The notes: generated by a model not told the origin, from the letters alone. Positions 12,128 through 25,803 are shown, counted from the first letter of the stretch. The stretch: DNA of 64,000 bases from Haliclystus octoradiatus (GCA_916610825.1 OU744453.1:10311826-10375825), one strand, 5' to 3'. Translations and numbers: made by a program.

Positions 12128-13962
12128 TCAATGGACATTTAGCAACAAGCCTGGGTAAATCATTCTTTGTTGTAACTAAGCAACATGCTACTGCTCAGCA
12201 GCAGAATAACTAATTATAGAAGTGGCAAATGGCAACCATAAAGGATAATGAATTGGGTAAATCGTTGTTATTCGTATTACATGAGGAATGCAATGTTCAG
12301 AAACATACTTGACTTTTTTTAGATGATATTTAACTGTTGAAGCGGCAGTAATTTAGTAGAAGTGGAATGTGTATTAATGTGTGTCTCCAAAGTCATTTCA
12401 ACAATCCATAATTTCAGATTACATTAATTGTACCACAAAATTTATACATGTTTGGTTAAGTTGGTTAATCTATACCGTCTAGAAATATTAATGACTTTAT
12501 GTATGATGTGTGGTTGTGGTTGTCTGTTCATAATTGTCTCAACTGTTTCAAAAGCATGTGAATTACATAGCATATCATCTGATGAAGTAATTACAAAATG
12601 GTTGTACCTGACGGGCTTTCTTTTTACGAATTTTCCCTTTGCCTTGCGTATCGAAAGAAAATATCATTTCACGCACTGATTTTGTTTCGCTGTTTGGAAT
12701 TGCCATGCAGCTTAGTTGCATCGCATTTCTATTGCTTGATATTTAAATTCAGATGTTCTCCAATATGTTCTGCTTAATTCAAAGTCGATTATTTGCCTCT
12801 GTGTCTTATATCTACTCACAGTTGGAATAATACAATGACTACCAACTAAGTAGCCTGTCTATAACAGGTAACTATGATGGTAGATAAATTGATCGCTATA
12901 TGCAGGTGGGCTTTATATACAGGGTCAGTTAAATAGAAAATATAGCTTTGGACATTGCGAGAGTGACCACTATAGACAGGTAGACGTTATGGAGCGATGA
13001 CCGCTATAACAAGTTTGACAGTTTGAGAATTATTATCGTGCATAGGAGATCGCAGTTAAGACATATATATTCATCATTAACATAATGTGTGTTGCCCTAC
13101 TACATAGCTACTACATGGGGTCAGTTGTAATATAACTCTTTCATTTATAGAGCTTGGGGTCAAAATTGTGTATAAATCGATAATTCATGCCCTCTTTCAG
13201 TGTTTCGAAATTGAATAGTGATTATCTTATATCTCATGAATGCTGTGTTGTTTAATTTTATAGATGAGTGATCATCATCATCACTGACTATCATCGTCAT
13301 TAATTATTCAGGACTTGAAGAAGCTTTTTCCTAAACTGATTAATAAATATTTAAATTGCTCTGCTTTTAGCATTGTTTTGTAATTTATAAGTCAGTCTGT
13401 TGTTGGAAGGTGTTGTGAGTTCATCAGCCTATGAACCCAACCCTAAATAAATTGTACTTGATTGCATTCAAGATAGTATCTTTGCTAATTGCCTAATTAG
13501 AACCAACGGCATTACTCAACATTATAAAGTCCTCACTTTGATGCCATCACACAGCTGCTTAACTTAACACACATAATATGACGGAAGACAATATTCTATG
13601 AAGACAGTAGTTACGGATACAATACAACAGCACATTACAATACTAGCAAATGCTATACAAAATAAACTATTAAAATACGAAAGACCGGTAGCGAATGTAC
13701 CGTCAGGTTCAACCAGTATTACTTTAACCAAAATATTACTTACCCTATCGAATAATATTCTATTGACAAATTTTGCCTTTAAAATTAAATAGGCATATCT
13801 CCCTTCAAGGATAATCATTACAATAAAGTATATCATCACTCAAAATTCATTACTAAGTACATATATGAACAGAATAAATCTATTTTATTATTTATTATTT
13901 ACAAAGTAAATATCTCGTTCATATTTTGGCAATCGGGAAGAGTTTCCCTTACACTGATATAC

Positions 13963-14265
13963 TTACCCTTTTGTACAGCAATGCATGCTTGACTCCATTT
14001 TTGAGTATCCATTTTGATATTTAAGATTGCCATTAAACATTCTTTGCAATGTAAATCCATTCTTCTGAAATATCATTGCCAAAGCAAGGTGAGCATCTGA
14101 GAATTGGTTGAAGTTGGAGCTCAGTTGAGATAGAGCGTGGAGAAATGAATTGTGGAGGAGGTAAAGGGAGTGATAGGAGTCCAAGAGATCTATTCTGGAA
14201 TTCATTTGTTTTAGTTCAGCTGCTTTCAAATTTAAACATGGCATTTTCTCGAATTGGTCCACCAA
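13963..14265 (-). CDS. Possible coding exon in tail of unit 1
   Basis: An open stretch of 100 codons on the minus strand runs into a good splice donor (ACAAAAG|GTAAGTATA near 13971). An inner start gives MPCLNLKAAELKQMNSRI, followed by a mainly helical, Leu-rich stretch. I do not recognise it and found no convincing next exon. The copy in unit 2 (20587-20889) is the same because of the recent duplication, so its conservation tells nothing. It could be a real first exon or chance. Confidence 0.3.
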   Translation of the reverse strand: MVDQFEKMPCLNLKAAELKQMNSRIDLLDSYHSLYLLHNSFLHALSQLSSNFNQFSDAHLALAMIFQKNGFTLQRMFNGNLKYQNGYSKMESSMHCCTKG

Positions 14266-14631
14266 GAATTAGCATTAACTCTTCAACAGGGGTGAATCTG
14301 AATCAATCTAGTATTATTTCGTTCTTCCAGTAAACATTTTGTGCGTATAGCTAACGCAGTGTGTTAGGCAAGGAAGTGATGCTCCATGCTCCATTCTTAT
14401 AATGTGATGGCTAACTGTCTAATTATCTAAATCACAGTTAAATAAAATCAATCTAGGTCACTCTCCCTTGTAATTAGAGGCATTGTAATATTTAACATGA
14501 CCATCATTAGATTATAATTATCCGATCGTATTTGATAATTTGTCTATTATGTAATCATCTTTTGTTTTAGTGCTATAAAAGCACACGGATTGAATTTTAT
14601 TTCGTGGGTGAAGATTAGTTGATATGATGTT

Positions 14632-14905
14632 CCCTGTGGGGGGGGGGGGTAACTTGAGAAATGTCAGGGAGGTAACAATTTGAATTCAGAAATTTGCCCT
14701 CAAAAATTTGGTTTTGTCCAAACTTGAGGCGTCAAATATTTTATTCAGGCTAAAATGTATACCTCAAGTAACTTTTTAACGACGCATATTTGAAAATTGA
14801 TAACAATTCTGAAATAGATACACCAAAAATTTCCAAAGAATATTAAAAGGTACACTCAATAATTAGCACGTCCCTGTATACAAAGCATTTGAAGTTATCC
14901 CCCGG
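14632..14905. mobile_element. hAT-like MITE in unit 1
   Basis: A 274-bp element with G/C-run ends (CCCTGTGGGGGG on the left, GTTATCCCCCGG on the right). It is flanked by the perfect 8-bp direct repeat ATGATGTT (14624-14631 and 14906-14913). The G-run on the left differs in length between units 1 and 2. The copy in unit 2 came with the segmental duplication, not by a new insertion. Confidence 0.7.
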
Positions 14906-16190
14906 ATGATGTTATTCTATATCTCTGACTGATAAACAACGAAGTTGGCTAAAAACTATCATGTCGAAAGTTAATTAACGATTCTCTATGTTGTCCAACA
15001 AACCTAAATTAATTCATCACACATTGCCTGTAGGATCTAGCAAGCATTATGACAATGTGTAATTAGTAATCAAGTTTTTTTTGGCAACATGACAATGAAT
15101 AATGACATTTCGATATCATGTAGCACACAGCGTAGGGACACGCGGTGTGTCAACAACAGCAAAAACAACAAATAATGTTAATTTAATAAAGTTTAATTTA
15201 ATCAGTCAAAATTTTAGGTAACTATTGATTTTGTAATTTACAGATCACAGGCAACAGATTTGATTCACAGAGAGGGACAATTCGAGCAAGAGAAATAACA
15301 TGGCAACAGTTGAAACCATAGCAACATAACTATCAGGTCTAAATGAACTAATTATGACATTCAATAATTCAATAAATCAATAAGACAATCAATTAGCATG
15401 AAATAAGATAATTTGATTTTAAAATGGAATTATGATTTGCACTCTCAGAAATGATAAAAGTAGCTGACGTTTGCAATGGCAGAATAGATATAAATTCAGT
15501 TTTAATAAAATAAAAAACGATCATAATGATAAGCACTCCTATATACTTATCATGTGATGGGATTTATGGAATTGAATATTTATTGTAAAACAAATAAAAC
15601 GAGTATTGATGTCCGTATATATCAAAATAATATTATTAAATTTAATCATAAATTGAATGATAAGTACCCCCATACCTATCATCTAAAAAAACCATTAAAT
15701 AATTATAATAGTAATAAGAAGAAACATCGTAAATCGGATTAAATTTCGACCAAATGAAAAGCACTCCTACATGCTTTCCAATTGAAATTAACTCATTTTG
15801 TTTGTTTTAAAGTGTTTTTAATAGATTTTCAATATTTTGCTGGGATAATACTACGACAGCTTTTTCACGATTGGTTTGTAATAATGATGTTTGGTAAAAT
15901 GCTCAGAACTAATTTCGGTTTCATTTCATTTTATGCGATATGATTTGTTTATAAATGACATGAGACAATGACCTATAGATGGTATAAATTGAATTCAAGT
16001 TGATGTTGTGTTGCTATGAATACAACTGTTGCCATGAGATTTCCACTTACCTTCCCAGTCTCTAGCCATTCCTCTTATCTATTGTCTGATCACCACTCTT
16101 CACGCAATCTTGAGTTACTTAAATATATCTATTTTTATTATTACAAGTATATAATATAGTTTTACTTAATTGCCATGGTCTAACTCGAAA

Positions 16191-18639
16191 TTAGGCCCGG
16201 ATCGTCGAGAGAAGCTCTTTCACAGTATTTGCAGTCTCCTCGTCAGATAATAATTGCGCCTCTGTCTTAATTTTAACAACTCGTGTACTTGGGCCTTCGT
16301 CTTGACTTTGATCATTGTTGTTAAACCAATTGTCATCGATGGTTTCATCTGGCTTTGATTCCTATTGAAAATAAAATTAAATAAATATATCAAGATAACA
16401 AATATGACCACCATAGACAGGTAAGTATTGAGATCAGCCACTGAAGAGTTGGTCACTATCACAGGTTGATTCGATCACTCACCTTGGCTGGTGTTTTATG
16501 ATATCCACGATTGTCATCTTTTTCCATTTGCTCAAGCCTCTTCTGCTTTCGTTTTTCTGATTCCTTTCTTTTTTCATAAAACTTTTTGTTCCTTTCCTTC
16601 CTCTTTTCCCTTTCAGTCATAACGTTTTTTTTGGTTGCAACAACATCATCAGAATAATCTTCTTCATCTTCTTTGACGTATGGTCGATCTACAGCAGGAC
16701 AATATCGATTTTCATCAAAGGAAGACGTACTGTAGAAGTCATCGTTCGTTTTCATTTCATCTTCTTTCAAGTCAACTTCTTCATCTTTCTTTTCCACTTC
16801 TAGATTTTTGGCTTGAGATGCACATCGGGCCTTCAATTTCTTTACTCTGCTCAATACCTTTGATCGCATGGATTTGACTTGGTCCTCTTCCTCTTGTGTC
16901 TTGTATAATTTAATACCTTTCTCGACCTTGATACGACGATTTGCCACTGCTCTTGCAACCCTTTGCTTTGGTGTGTATTCTACCTTCGGTACATTATTTC
17001 CCACGTCTTCAAATCCTGAGTCTCGTGGTACATCTTCAAAAAGACGTTCGATGTCATCAACAAGTTTTCGTTTTGATCGACGTTCAGTTTCAGGTGAGAG
17101 TACTCTACATGGATGAGATTCAGCCAGTAATTCTTCTCGTTCACTATCGTTTAACGCAAGGATAGATGGGAGGATCTCTGGTAGTGTTTTTGGTTTTTCT
17201 ACTAATTCATCAAGAGGGTCGCATCTTGGCATTTTGAATTTCTTTACCTGAAAGCAAGGGGTCGATTGGTGAGTTTTCAATTTTTACATTACAGCATATA
17301 CCATAAATGATTACGAAAGTGCTTTTTACAAATATATACTTTTCTAGCAGGATATATGTATCACTATAATTGTACTGAATTCAATCTCAGGTATATCTCC
17401 CAAACAGATATATCCGCGTAAGAATATAATGGTGTTTATTACGACTAGCCTGTTCTGTGTTCTATATAGTAACGATTAATTTTATTATCAATCGTTATCA
17501 ATGGTGATCATTAAATTATACTTTGGACACCTTTGAAAGTTATCCATTCTAAGAATTGTATTTTTGTATTTGAGGTTTTGTATAATATTCAAGTTGATAC
17601 CTTGGTTGTTGATTTAAACAGATTGTGTCCTTGTTTTGATAAATTTGATAAGAATCCGCCAATTCCTCTCGACGTTGGGCGATCATCAGCTTCAACGTCC
17701 TCACCATTCCACGCAGTCAGGCTAAAAAGAAAATACCAGAATAATGTTACAGAGGAAATAGTTCTAATAGTGGTTTATACATTTAGAATAAAGAGTCATT
17801 ATTTACCAGTTGTTTGCTGCGACAAGACCATTTGTAAACTTTGGGATCGGTGGCAAGTCGAGTGTTAATCCGCTAGATCTCTTTTGCTTGACGTCACGAT
17901 TAGTATCGTCAGACTCTATTCCTTCTGAAGATTTTTGCTTCTTTTCAGTTGCTGGGCTTGATTCGACGTTTTCCAAGTTTTCGTTATTATTCTCAACGAT
18001 TTTTGGCATTTTTGGTAACGATTTAACTTGCATCCGTGGTGTTGATACTGTCAGCTTTTCAGTGGCCATAAAAAAGTTATTTTCTTTTACAATTGGAAGC
18101 TGAGGTTCATAAGTATAAACAACATTACCATCGGGTTCATTTATAATAGTGTCAATGGTAATAGTTCCATGGTTTTCATCATCCTCTTCCGTGTGGTGAC
18201 GTATTAGATCACCGTAGCCACGTGGTATGAACTGATCAATTGAAATATTGCCATTGGCTCTATGCAATAGCTTTCTAGGGTAGCTATTTACGACCCCCAA
18301 AGAACAATCTGAATAATAAGATCCGAAATCTTCAATAATCATTGAATCCGTTTCCGTAATAATACTTGTACCACTTGGAACATGTTCTTCGGCTGATGAT
18401 TGCAAATGTGCATTAAACTGATTGGATACTGTAGCAGTGGTAATATTGATATGAGCATCCGATGAACTGCGAGATGGATGAAATGGTACAACATCGTTTC
18501 TTCCTGGTCGTGTAATCGTAACGAAAGGCACAAATCTATTGATAAATGCACACAGTCTTTGACATAATGCCTCTTGCCATCCAGGCCGTTGCCTACGGCG
18601 TCGCCTTCTACCTAATCGTAAATTTCTCGGTAGAGGCAT
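16191..18639 (-). CDS. Orphan four-exon gene, copy 2 (629 aa, unknown function)
   Basis: Exons at 18639-17807, 17721-17601, 17247-16483 and 16361-16191 have the same splice sites and phases as copy 1. The proteins of exons 1 and 3 are identical to those of copy 1, and only scattered silent or intronic changes are visible (for example CCACTAGATC against CCGCTAGATC). The reading frame is intact throughout. Such identity over introns as well as exons points to a very recent duplication rather than selection. See copy 1 for protein features. Confidence 0.75.
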
Positions 18640-18742
18640 GATGTAATGTTTACTTTTTCTACATTTCCTTTAATTCTTTGAGGCGGAGAATGGTTATCGC
18701 AACAAAGAAGATGAAAAGTGAGCAATGCAAGGCAGCCCTTTG

Positions 18743-18750
18743 TGACGTCA
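18743..18750. promoter_or_regulatory. CRE/ATF-type palindrome upstream of orphan gene copy 2
   Basis: TGACGTCA 104 bp upstream of the start codon, at the same place as in unit 1. Confidence 0.5.
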
Positions 18751-20586
18751 TCAATGGACATTTAGCAACAAGCCTGGGTAAATCATTCTTTGTTGTAACT
18801 AAGCAACATGCTACTGCTCAGCAGCAGAATAACTAATTATAGAAGTGGCAAATGGCAACCATAAAGGATAATGAATTGGGTAAATCGTTGTTATTCGTAT
18901 TACATGAGGAATGCAATGTTCAGAAACATACTTGACTTTTTTTAGATGATATTTAACTGTTGAAGCGGCAGTAATTTAGTAGAAGTGGAATGTGTATTAA
19001 TGTGTGTCTCCAAAGTCATTTCAACAATCCATAATTTCAGATTACATTAATTGTACCACAAAATTTATACATGTTTGGTTAAGTTGGTTAATCTATACCG
19101 TCTAGAAATATTAATGACTTTATGTATGATGTGTGGTTGTGGTTGTCTGTTCATAATTGTCTCAACTGTTTCAAAAGCATGTGAATTACATAGCATATCA
19201 TCTGATGAAGTAATTACAAAATGGTTGTACCTGACGGGCTTTCTTTTTACGAATTTTCCCTTTGCCTTGCGTATCGAAAGAAAATATCATTTCACGCACT
19301 GATTTTGTTTCGCTGTTTGGAATTGCCATGCAGCTTAGTTGCATCGCATTTCTATTGCTTGATATTTAAATTCAGATGTTCTCCAATATGTTCTGCTTAA
19401 TTCAAAGTCGATTATTTGCCTCTGTGTCTTATATCTACTCACAGTTGGAATAATACAATGACTACCAACTAAGTAGCCTGTCTATAACAGGTAACTATGA
19501 TGGTAGATAAATTGATCGCTATATGCAGGTGGGCTTTATATACAGGGTCAGTTAAATAGAAAATATAGCTTTGGACATTGCGAGAGTGACCACTATAGAC
19601 AGGTAGACGTTATGGAGCGATGACCGCTATAACAAGTTTGACAGTTTGAGAATTATTATCGTGCATAGGAGATCGCAGTTAAGGCATATATATTCATCAT
19701 TAACATAATGTGTGTTGCCCTACTACATAGCTACTACATGGGGTCAGTTGTAATATAACTCTTTCATTTATAGAGCTTGGGGTCAAAATTGTGTATAAAT
19801 CGATAATTCATGCCCTCTTTCAGTGTTTCGAAATTGAATAGTGATTATCTTATATCTCATGAATGCTGTGTTGTTTAATTTTATAGATGAGTGATCATCA
19901 TCATCACTGACTATCATCGTCATTAATTATTCAGGACTTGAAGAAGCTTTTTTCCTAAACTGATTAATAAATATTTAAATTGCTCTGCTTTTAGCATTGT
20001 TTTGTAATTTATAAGTCAGTCTGTTGTTGGAAGGTGTTGTGAGTTCATCAGCCTATGAACCCAACCCTAAATAAATTGTACTTGATTGCATTCAAGATAG
20101 TATCTTTGCTAATTGCCTAATTAGAACCAACGGCATTACTCAACATTATAAAGTCCTCACTTTGATGCCATCACACAGCTGCTTAACTTAACACACATAA
20201 TATGACGGAAGACAATATTCTATGAAGACAGTAGTTACGGATACAATACAACAGCACATTACAATACTAGCAAATGCTATACAAAATAAACTATTAAAAT
20301 ACGAAAGACCGGTAGCGAATGTACCGTCAGGTTCAACCAGTATTACTTTAACCAAAATATTACTTACTCTATCGAATAATATTCTATTGACAAATTTTGC
20401 CTTTAAAATTAAATAGGCATATCTCCCTTCAAGGATAATCATTACAATAAAGTATATCATCACTCAAAATTCATTACTAAGTACATATATGAACAGAATA
20501 AATCTATTTTATTATTTATTATTTACAAAGTAAATATCTCGTTCATATTTTGGCAATCGGGAAGAGTTTCCCTTACACTGATATAC

Positions 20587-20889
20587 TTACCCTTTTGTAC
20601 AGCAATGCATGCTTGACTCCATTTTTGAGTATCCATTTTGATATTTAAGATTGCCATTAAACATTCTTTGCAATGTAAATCCATTCTTCTGAAATATCAT
20701 TGCCAAAGCAAGGTGAGCATCTGAGAATTGGTTGAAGTTGGAGCTCAGTTGAGATAGAGCGTGGAGAAATGAATTGTGGAGGAGGTAAAGGGAGTGATAG
20801 GAGTCCAAGAGATCTATTCTGGAATTCATTTGTTTTAGTTCAGCTGCTTTCAAATTTAAACATGGCATTTTCTCGAATTGGTCCACCAA
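20587..20889 (-). CDS. Possible coding exon in tail of unit 2
   Basis: Duplicate of the open stretch in the tail of unit 1, with the same donor site. Unit 3 lacks this tail, so there are only two copies. Function unknown and coding status uncertain. Confidence 0.3.
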   Translation of the reverse strand: MVDQFEKMPCLNLKAAELKQMNSRIDLLDSYHSLYLLHNSFLHALSQLSSNFNQFSDAHLALAMIFQKNGFTLQRMFNGNLKYQNGYSKMESSMHCCTKG

Positions 20890-21253
20890 GAATTAGCATT
20901 AACTCTTCAACAGGGGTGAATCTGAATCAATCTAGTATTATTTCGTTCTTCCAGTAAACATTTTGTGCGTATAGCTAACGCAGTGTGTTAGGCAAGGAAG
21001 TGATGCTCCATGCTCCATTCTTATAATGTGATGGCTAACTGTCTAATTATCTAAATCACAGTTAAATAAAATCAATCTAGGTCACTCTCCCTTGTAATTA
21101 GAGGCATTGTAATATTTAACATGACCATCATTAGATTATAATTATCCGATCGTATTTGATAATTTGTCTATTATGTAATCATCTTTTGTTTTAGTGCTAT
21201 AAAAGCACACGGATTGAATTTTATTTCGTGGGTGAAGATTAGTTGATATGATG

Positions 21254-21529
21254 TTCCCTGTGGGGGGGGGGGTAACTTGAGAAATGTCAGGGAGGTAACA
21301 ATTTGAATTCAGAAATTTGCCCTCAAAAATTTGGTTTTGTCCAAACTTGAGGCGTCAAATATTTTATTCAGGCTAAAATGTATACCTCAAGTAACTTTTT
21401 AACGACGCATATTTGAAAATTGATAACAATTCTGAAATAGATACACCAAAAATTTCCAAAGAATATTAAAAGGTACACTCAATAATTAGCACGTCCCTGT
21501 ATACAAAGCATTTGAAGTTATCCCCCGGA
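21254..21529. mobile_element. hAT-like MITE in unit 2
   Basis: Copy of the MITE in unit 1 with the same ATGATGTT flanks, carried along by the segmental duplication. Ends are approximate to a few bases because the G-run length differs. Confidence 0.65.
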
Positions 21530-22813
21530 TGATGTTATTCTATATCTCTGACTGATAAACAACGAAGTTGGCTAAAAACTATCATGTCGAAAGTTAATTA
21601 ACGATTCTCTATGTTGTCCAACAAACCTAAATTAATTCATCACACATTGCCTGTAGGATCTAGCAAGCATTATGACAATGTGTAATTAGTAATCAAGTTT
21701 TTTTTGGCAACATGACAATGAATAATGACATTTCGATATCATGTAGCACACAGCGTAGGGACACGCGGTGTGTCAACAACAGCAAAAACAACAAATAATG
21801 TTAATTTAATAAAGTTTAATTTAATCAGTCAAAATTTTAGGTAACTGTTGATTTTGTAATTTACAGATCACAGGCAACAGATTTGATTCACAGAGAGGGA
21901 CAATTCGAGCAAGAGAAATAACATGGCAACAGTTGAAACCATAGCAACATAACTATCAGGTCTAAATGAACTAATTATGACATTCAATAATTCAATAAAT
22001 CAATAAGACAATCAATTAGCATGAAATAAGATAATTTGATTTTAAAATGGAATTATGATTTGCACTCTCAGAAATGATAAAAGTAGCTGACGTTTGCAAT
22101 GGCAGAATAGATATAAATTCAGTTTTAATAAAATAAAAAACGATCATAATGATAAGCACTCCTATATACTTATCATGTGATGGGATTTATGGAATTGAAT
22201 ATTTATTGTAAAACAAATAAAACGAGTATTGATGTCCGTATATATCAAAATAATATTATTAAATTTAATCATAAATTGAATGATAAGTACCCCCATACCT
22301 ATCATCTAAAAAAACCATTAAATAATTATAATAGTAATAAGAAGAAACATCGTAAATCGGATTAAATTTCGACCAAATGAAAAGCACTCCTACATGCTTT
22401 CCAATTGAAATTAACTCATTTTGTTTGTTTTAAAGTGTTTTTAATAGATTTTCAATATTTTGCTGGGATAATACTACGACAGCTTTTTCACGATTGGTTT
22501 GTAATAATGATGTTTGGTAAAATGCTCAGAACTAATTTCGGTTTCATTTCATTTTATGCGATATGATTTGTTTGTAAATGACATGAGACAATGACCTATA
22601 GATGGTATAAATTGAATTCAAATTGATGTTGTGTTGCTATGGATCCAACTGTTGCCATGAGATTTCAACTTACCTTCCTAGTCTCTAGCCATTCCTCTTT
22701 CCTATTGTCTGATCACCACTCTTCACGCAACCTTGAGTTACTTAAATATATCTATTTTTATTATTACAAGTATATAATATAGTTTTACTTAATTGCCATG
22801 TTCTAACTCGAAA

Positions 22814-25265
22814 TTAGGCCCGGATCGTCGAGAGAAGCTCTTTCACAGTATTTGCAGTCTCCTCGTCAGATAATAATTGCGCCTCTGTCTTAATTTTAAC
22901 AACTCGTGTACTTGGGCCTTCGTCTTGACTTTGATCATTGTTGTTAAACCAATTGTCATCGATGGTTTCATCTGGCTTTGATTCCTATTGAAAATAAAAT
23001 TAAATAAATATATCAAGATAACAAATATGACCACCATAGACAGGTAAGTATTGAGATCAGCCACTGAAGAGTTGGTCACTATAACAGGTTGATTCGATCA
23101 CTCACCTTGGCTGGTGTTTTATGATATCCACGATTGTCATCTTTTTCCATTTGTTCAAGCCTCTTCTGCTTTCGTTTTTCTGATTCCTTTCTTTTTTCAT
23201 AAAACTTTTTGTTCCTTTCCTTCCTCTTTTCCCTTTCAGTCATAACATTTTTTTTGGTTGCAACAACATCATCAGAATAATCTTCTTCATCTTCTTTGAC
23301 GTATGGTCGATCTACAGCAGGACAATATCGATTTTCATAATCAACGGAAGACGTACAGAAGAAGTCATCGTTCGTTTTCATTTCATCTTCTTTCGATTCA
23401 ACTTCTTCATCTTTCTTTTCCACTTCTAGATTTTTGGCTTGAGATGCACATCGGGCCTTCAATTTCTTTACTCTGCTCAATACCTTTGATCGCATGGAAT
23501 TGACTTGGTCTTCCTCTTCTTGTGTCTTGTATAATTTAATACCTTTCTCGACCTTGATACGACGATTTGCCACTGCTCTTGCTACCCTTTGCTTTGGTGT
23601 GTATTCTACCTTCGGTACATTATTTTCCACGTCTTCAAATCCTGAGTCTCGTGGTACATCTTCAAAAAGACGTTCGATGTCATCAACAAGCTTTCGTTTT
23701 GATCGACGTTCAGTTTCAGGAGAGAGTACTCTACATGGATGAGATTCAGCCAGTAGTTCTTCTCGTTCACGATCGTTTAACGCAAGGATAGATGGGAGGA
23801 CCTCTGGAAATGCTTTTGGTTTTTCTACTAATTCATCAAGAGGGTCGCATTTTGGCATTTTGAATTTCTTTACCTGAAAGCAAGGGGTCGATTGGTGAGT
23901 TTTCAATTTTTACATTACAGCATATACCATAAATGATTACGAAAGTGCTTTTTACATATATATACTTTTCTAGCAGGATATATGTATCACTATAATTGTA
24001 CTAAATTTAATCTCAGGTATATCTCCCAAACAGATATATCCGCGTAAGAATATAATGGTGTTTATTACGACTAGCCTGTTCTGTGTTCTATATAGTAACG
24101 ATTAATTTTATTATCAATCGTTATCAATGGTGATCATTAAATTATACTTTGGACACTTTTGAAAGTTATCCATTCTAAGAATTGTATTTTTGTATTTGAG
24201 GTTTTGTATAATATTCAAGTTGATACCTTGGTTGTTGATTTTAACAGATTGTGTCCTTGTTTTGATAAATTTGATAAGAATCCGCCAATTCCTCTCGACA
24301 TTGGGCGATCATCAGCTTTAACGTCCTCATCATTCCACGCAGTCAGACTAAAAAGAAAATACCAGAATAATGTTACAGAGGAAATAGTTCTACCAGTGGT
24401 TAATACATTTAGAATAAAGAGTCATTATTTACCAGTTGTTTGCTGCAACAAGACCATTTGTAAACTTTGGGATCGGTGGCAAGTCGAGTGTTAATCCGCT
24501 AGATCTCTTTTGCTTGACGTCACGATTAGTATCGTCAGACTCTATTCCTTCTGAAGATTTTTGTTTCTTTTCAGTTGCTGGGCTTGATTCGACGTTTTCC
24601 AAGTTTTCGTTATTATTCTCAACGATTTTTGGCATTTTTGGTAACGATTTAACTTGCATCCGTGGTGTTGATACTGTCAGCTTTTCAGTGGCCATAAAAA
24701 AGTTATTTTCTTTCACAATTGGAAGCTGAGGCTCATAAGTATAAACAACATTACCATCAGGTTCATTTATAATAGTGTCAATGTTAATAGTTCCATGGTT
24801 GGAATCATCCTCTTCTGTGTGGTGACGTATTAGATCACCGTAGCCACGTGGTATGAACTGATCAATTGAAATATTGCCATTGGCTCTATGCAATAGCTTT
24901 CTAGGGTAGTTATTTACGACCCCCAAAGAACAATCTGAATAATACGATCCGAAATCCTCAATAATCATTGAATCCGTTTCCGTATTAATACTTGTACCAC
25001 TTGGAACATGTTCTTCTGCTGATGATTGCAAATGTGCATTAAACTGATTGGATACTGTAGCAGTGGTAATATTGATATTAGCATCCGATGAACTGCGAGA
25101 TGGATGAAATGGTACAATATCGTTTCTTCCTGGTCGTGTAATCGTAACGAAAGGTACAAATCTATTGATAAATGCACACAGTCTTTGACATAATGCCTCT
25201 TGCCACCCAGGCCGTTGCCTGCGGCGTCGCCTTCTACCTAATCGTAAATTTCTCGGTAGAGGCAT
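22814..25265 (-). CDS. Orphan four-exon gene, copy 3 (630 aa, unknown function)
   Basis: Exons at 25265-24433, 24347-24227, 23873-23106 and 22984-22814 keep all splice sites and phases of the other copies. Exon 3 has one extra codon (VDYENRY in place of FDENRY). There are scattered replacements, such as KAFPEVLPSILALNDRE for KTLPEILPSILALNDSE and VESKEDE for VDLKEDE. The frame stays open in all four exons despite this divergence, which supports a real protein under some constraint. The Arg-rich N-terminus and the basic helix of exon 3 are kept unchanged. Function is unknown. Confidence 0.75.
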
Positions 25266-25368
25266 GATGTAATGTTTACTTTTTCTACATTTCCTTTAAT
25301 TCTTTGCTGCGGAGAATGGTTATCGCAACGAAGAAGAAGGAAAGTGCGCAATTCAAGGCAGCTCTTAG

Positions 25369-25376
25369 TGACGTCA
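25369..25376. promoter_or_regulatory. CRE/ATF-type palindrome upstream of orphan gene copy 3
   Basis: TGACGTCA kept in the diverged third unit, 104 bp upstream of the start codon, although several surrounding bases have changed. Confidence 0.5.
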
Positions 25377-25803
25377 TCAATGGACACTTAGCAACAAGCC
25401 TGAGTAAATCATTCTTTGTTGTAACTAAGCAACATGCTACTGCTCAGCAGCAGAATAACTAGTAATATGAGTGGCAAATGGCAACCATACTGAGTAGGGT
25501 AAATAGTTGTTAGTCGTATCACTTGACGATGCAATGTTCAGAAACATACTCGACTTACTTAGAAGATGATTTAACTGTTGAAGCGGCAGGCAATTTAGTA
25601 GTAGTGGAATGTGTATTAATGTGTGTCTCCAAAGTCGTTTCAAAAATCTATAATTTCAGATTGCATTAATTTAAGAGGAAAATATACATGTTTGGCTAAG
25701 TTGGTTAATCTATATCGTCTAGAAATATTAATGACTTTGTGTATGTGTGGTTGTGGGTGTTTTTTCGCGATTTCTCGACTGACCCAAAAGCATGTGAATT
25801 ACA

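Larger units (their letters stand above)
8401..15025. repeat. Tandem unit 1 (type A)
   Basis: First full unit of an array with a period of about 6,623 bp (start codons of the gene at 12016 and 18639). It holds, left to right, an AT-rich lead, the minus-strand orphan gene, its upstream region, and a tail with a MITE. From about 9,350 to its end it is nearly identical to unit 2, including introns and intergenic DNA. Its first 0.95 kb differs from units 2 and 3 at shared sites. Confidence 0.9.
15026..21649. repeat. Tandem unit 2 (B/A chimera)
   Basis: Second full unit. Its first 0.95 kb shares unit-3 alleles against unit 1 (for example TTTCGATATCATG, and GAGACAATGACC at about 15960). From about 15,999 on it shares unit-1 alleles against unit 3 (TTCAAGTTGATG, GCTATGAATACAAC). 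The switch lies within about 35 bp. This is the signature of an unequal crossover between a type A and a type B unit. Confidence 0.85.

Noticed and set aside
8401-21649. Assembly artefact as the full explanation for units 1 and 2
   Set aside because: Unit 2 is a chimera of unit 1 and unit 3 alleles and units differ at scattered sites and G-run lengths. A simple false duplication does not explain this, though haplotype merging cannot be excluded without reads.
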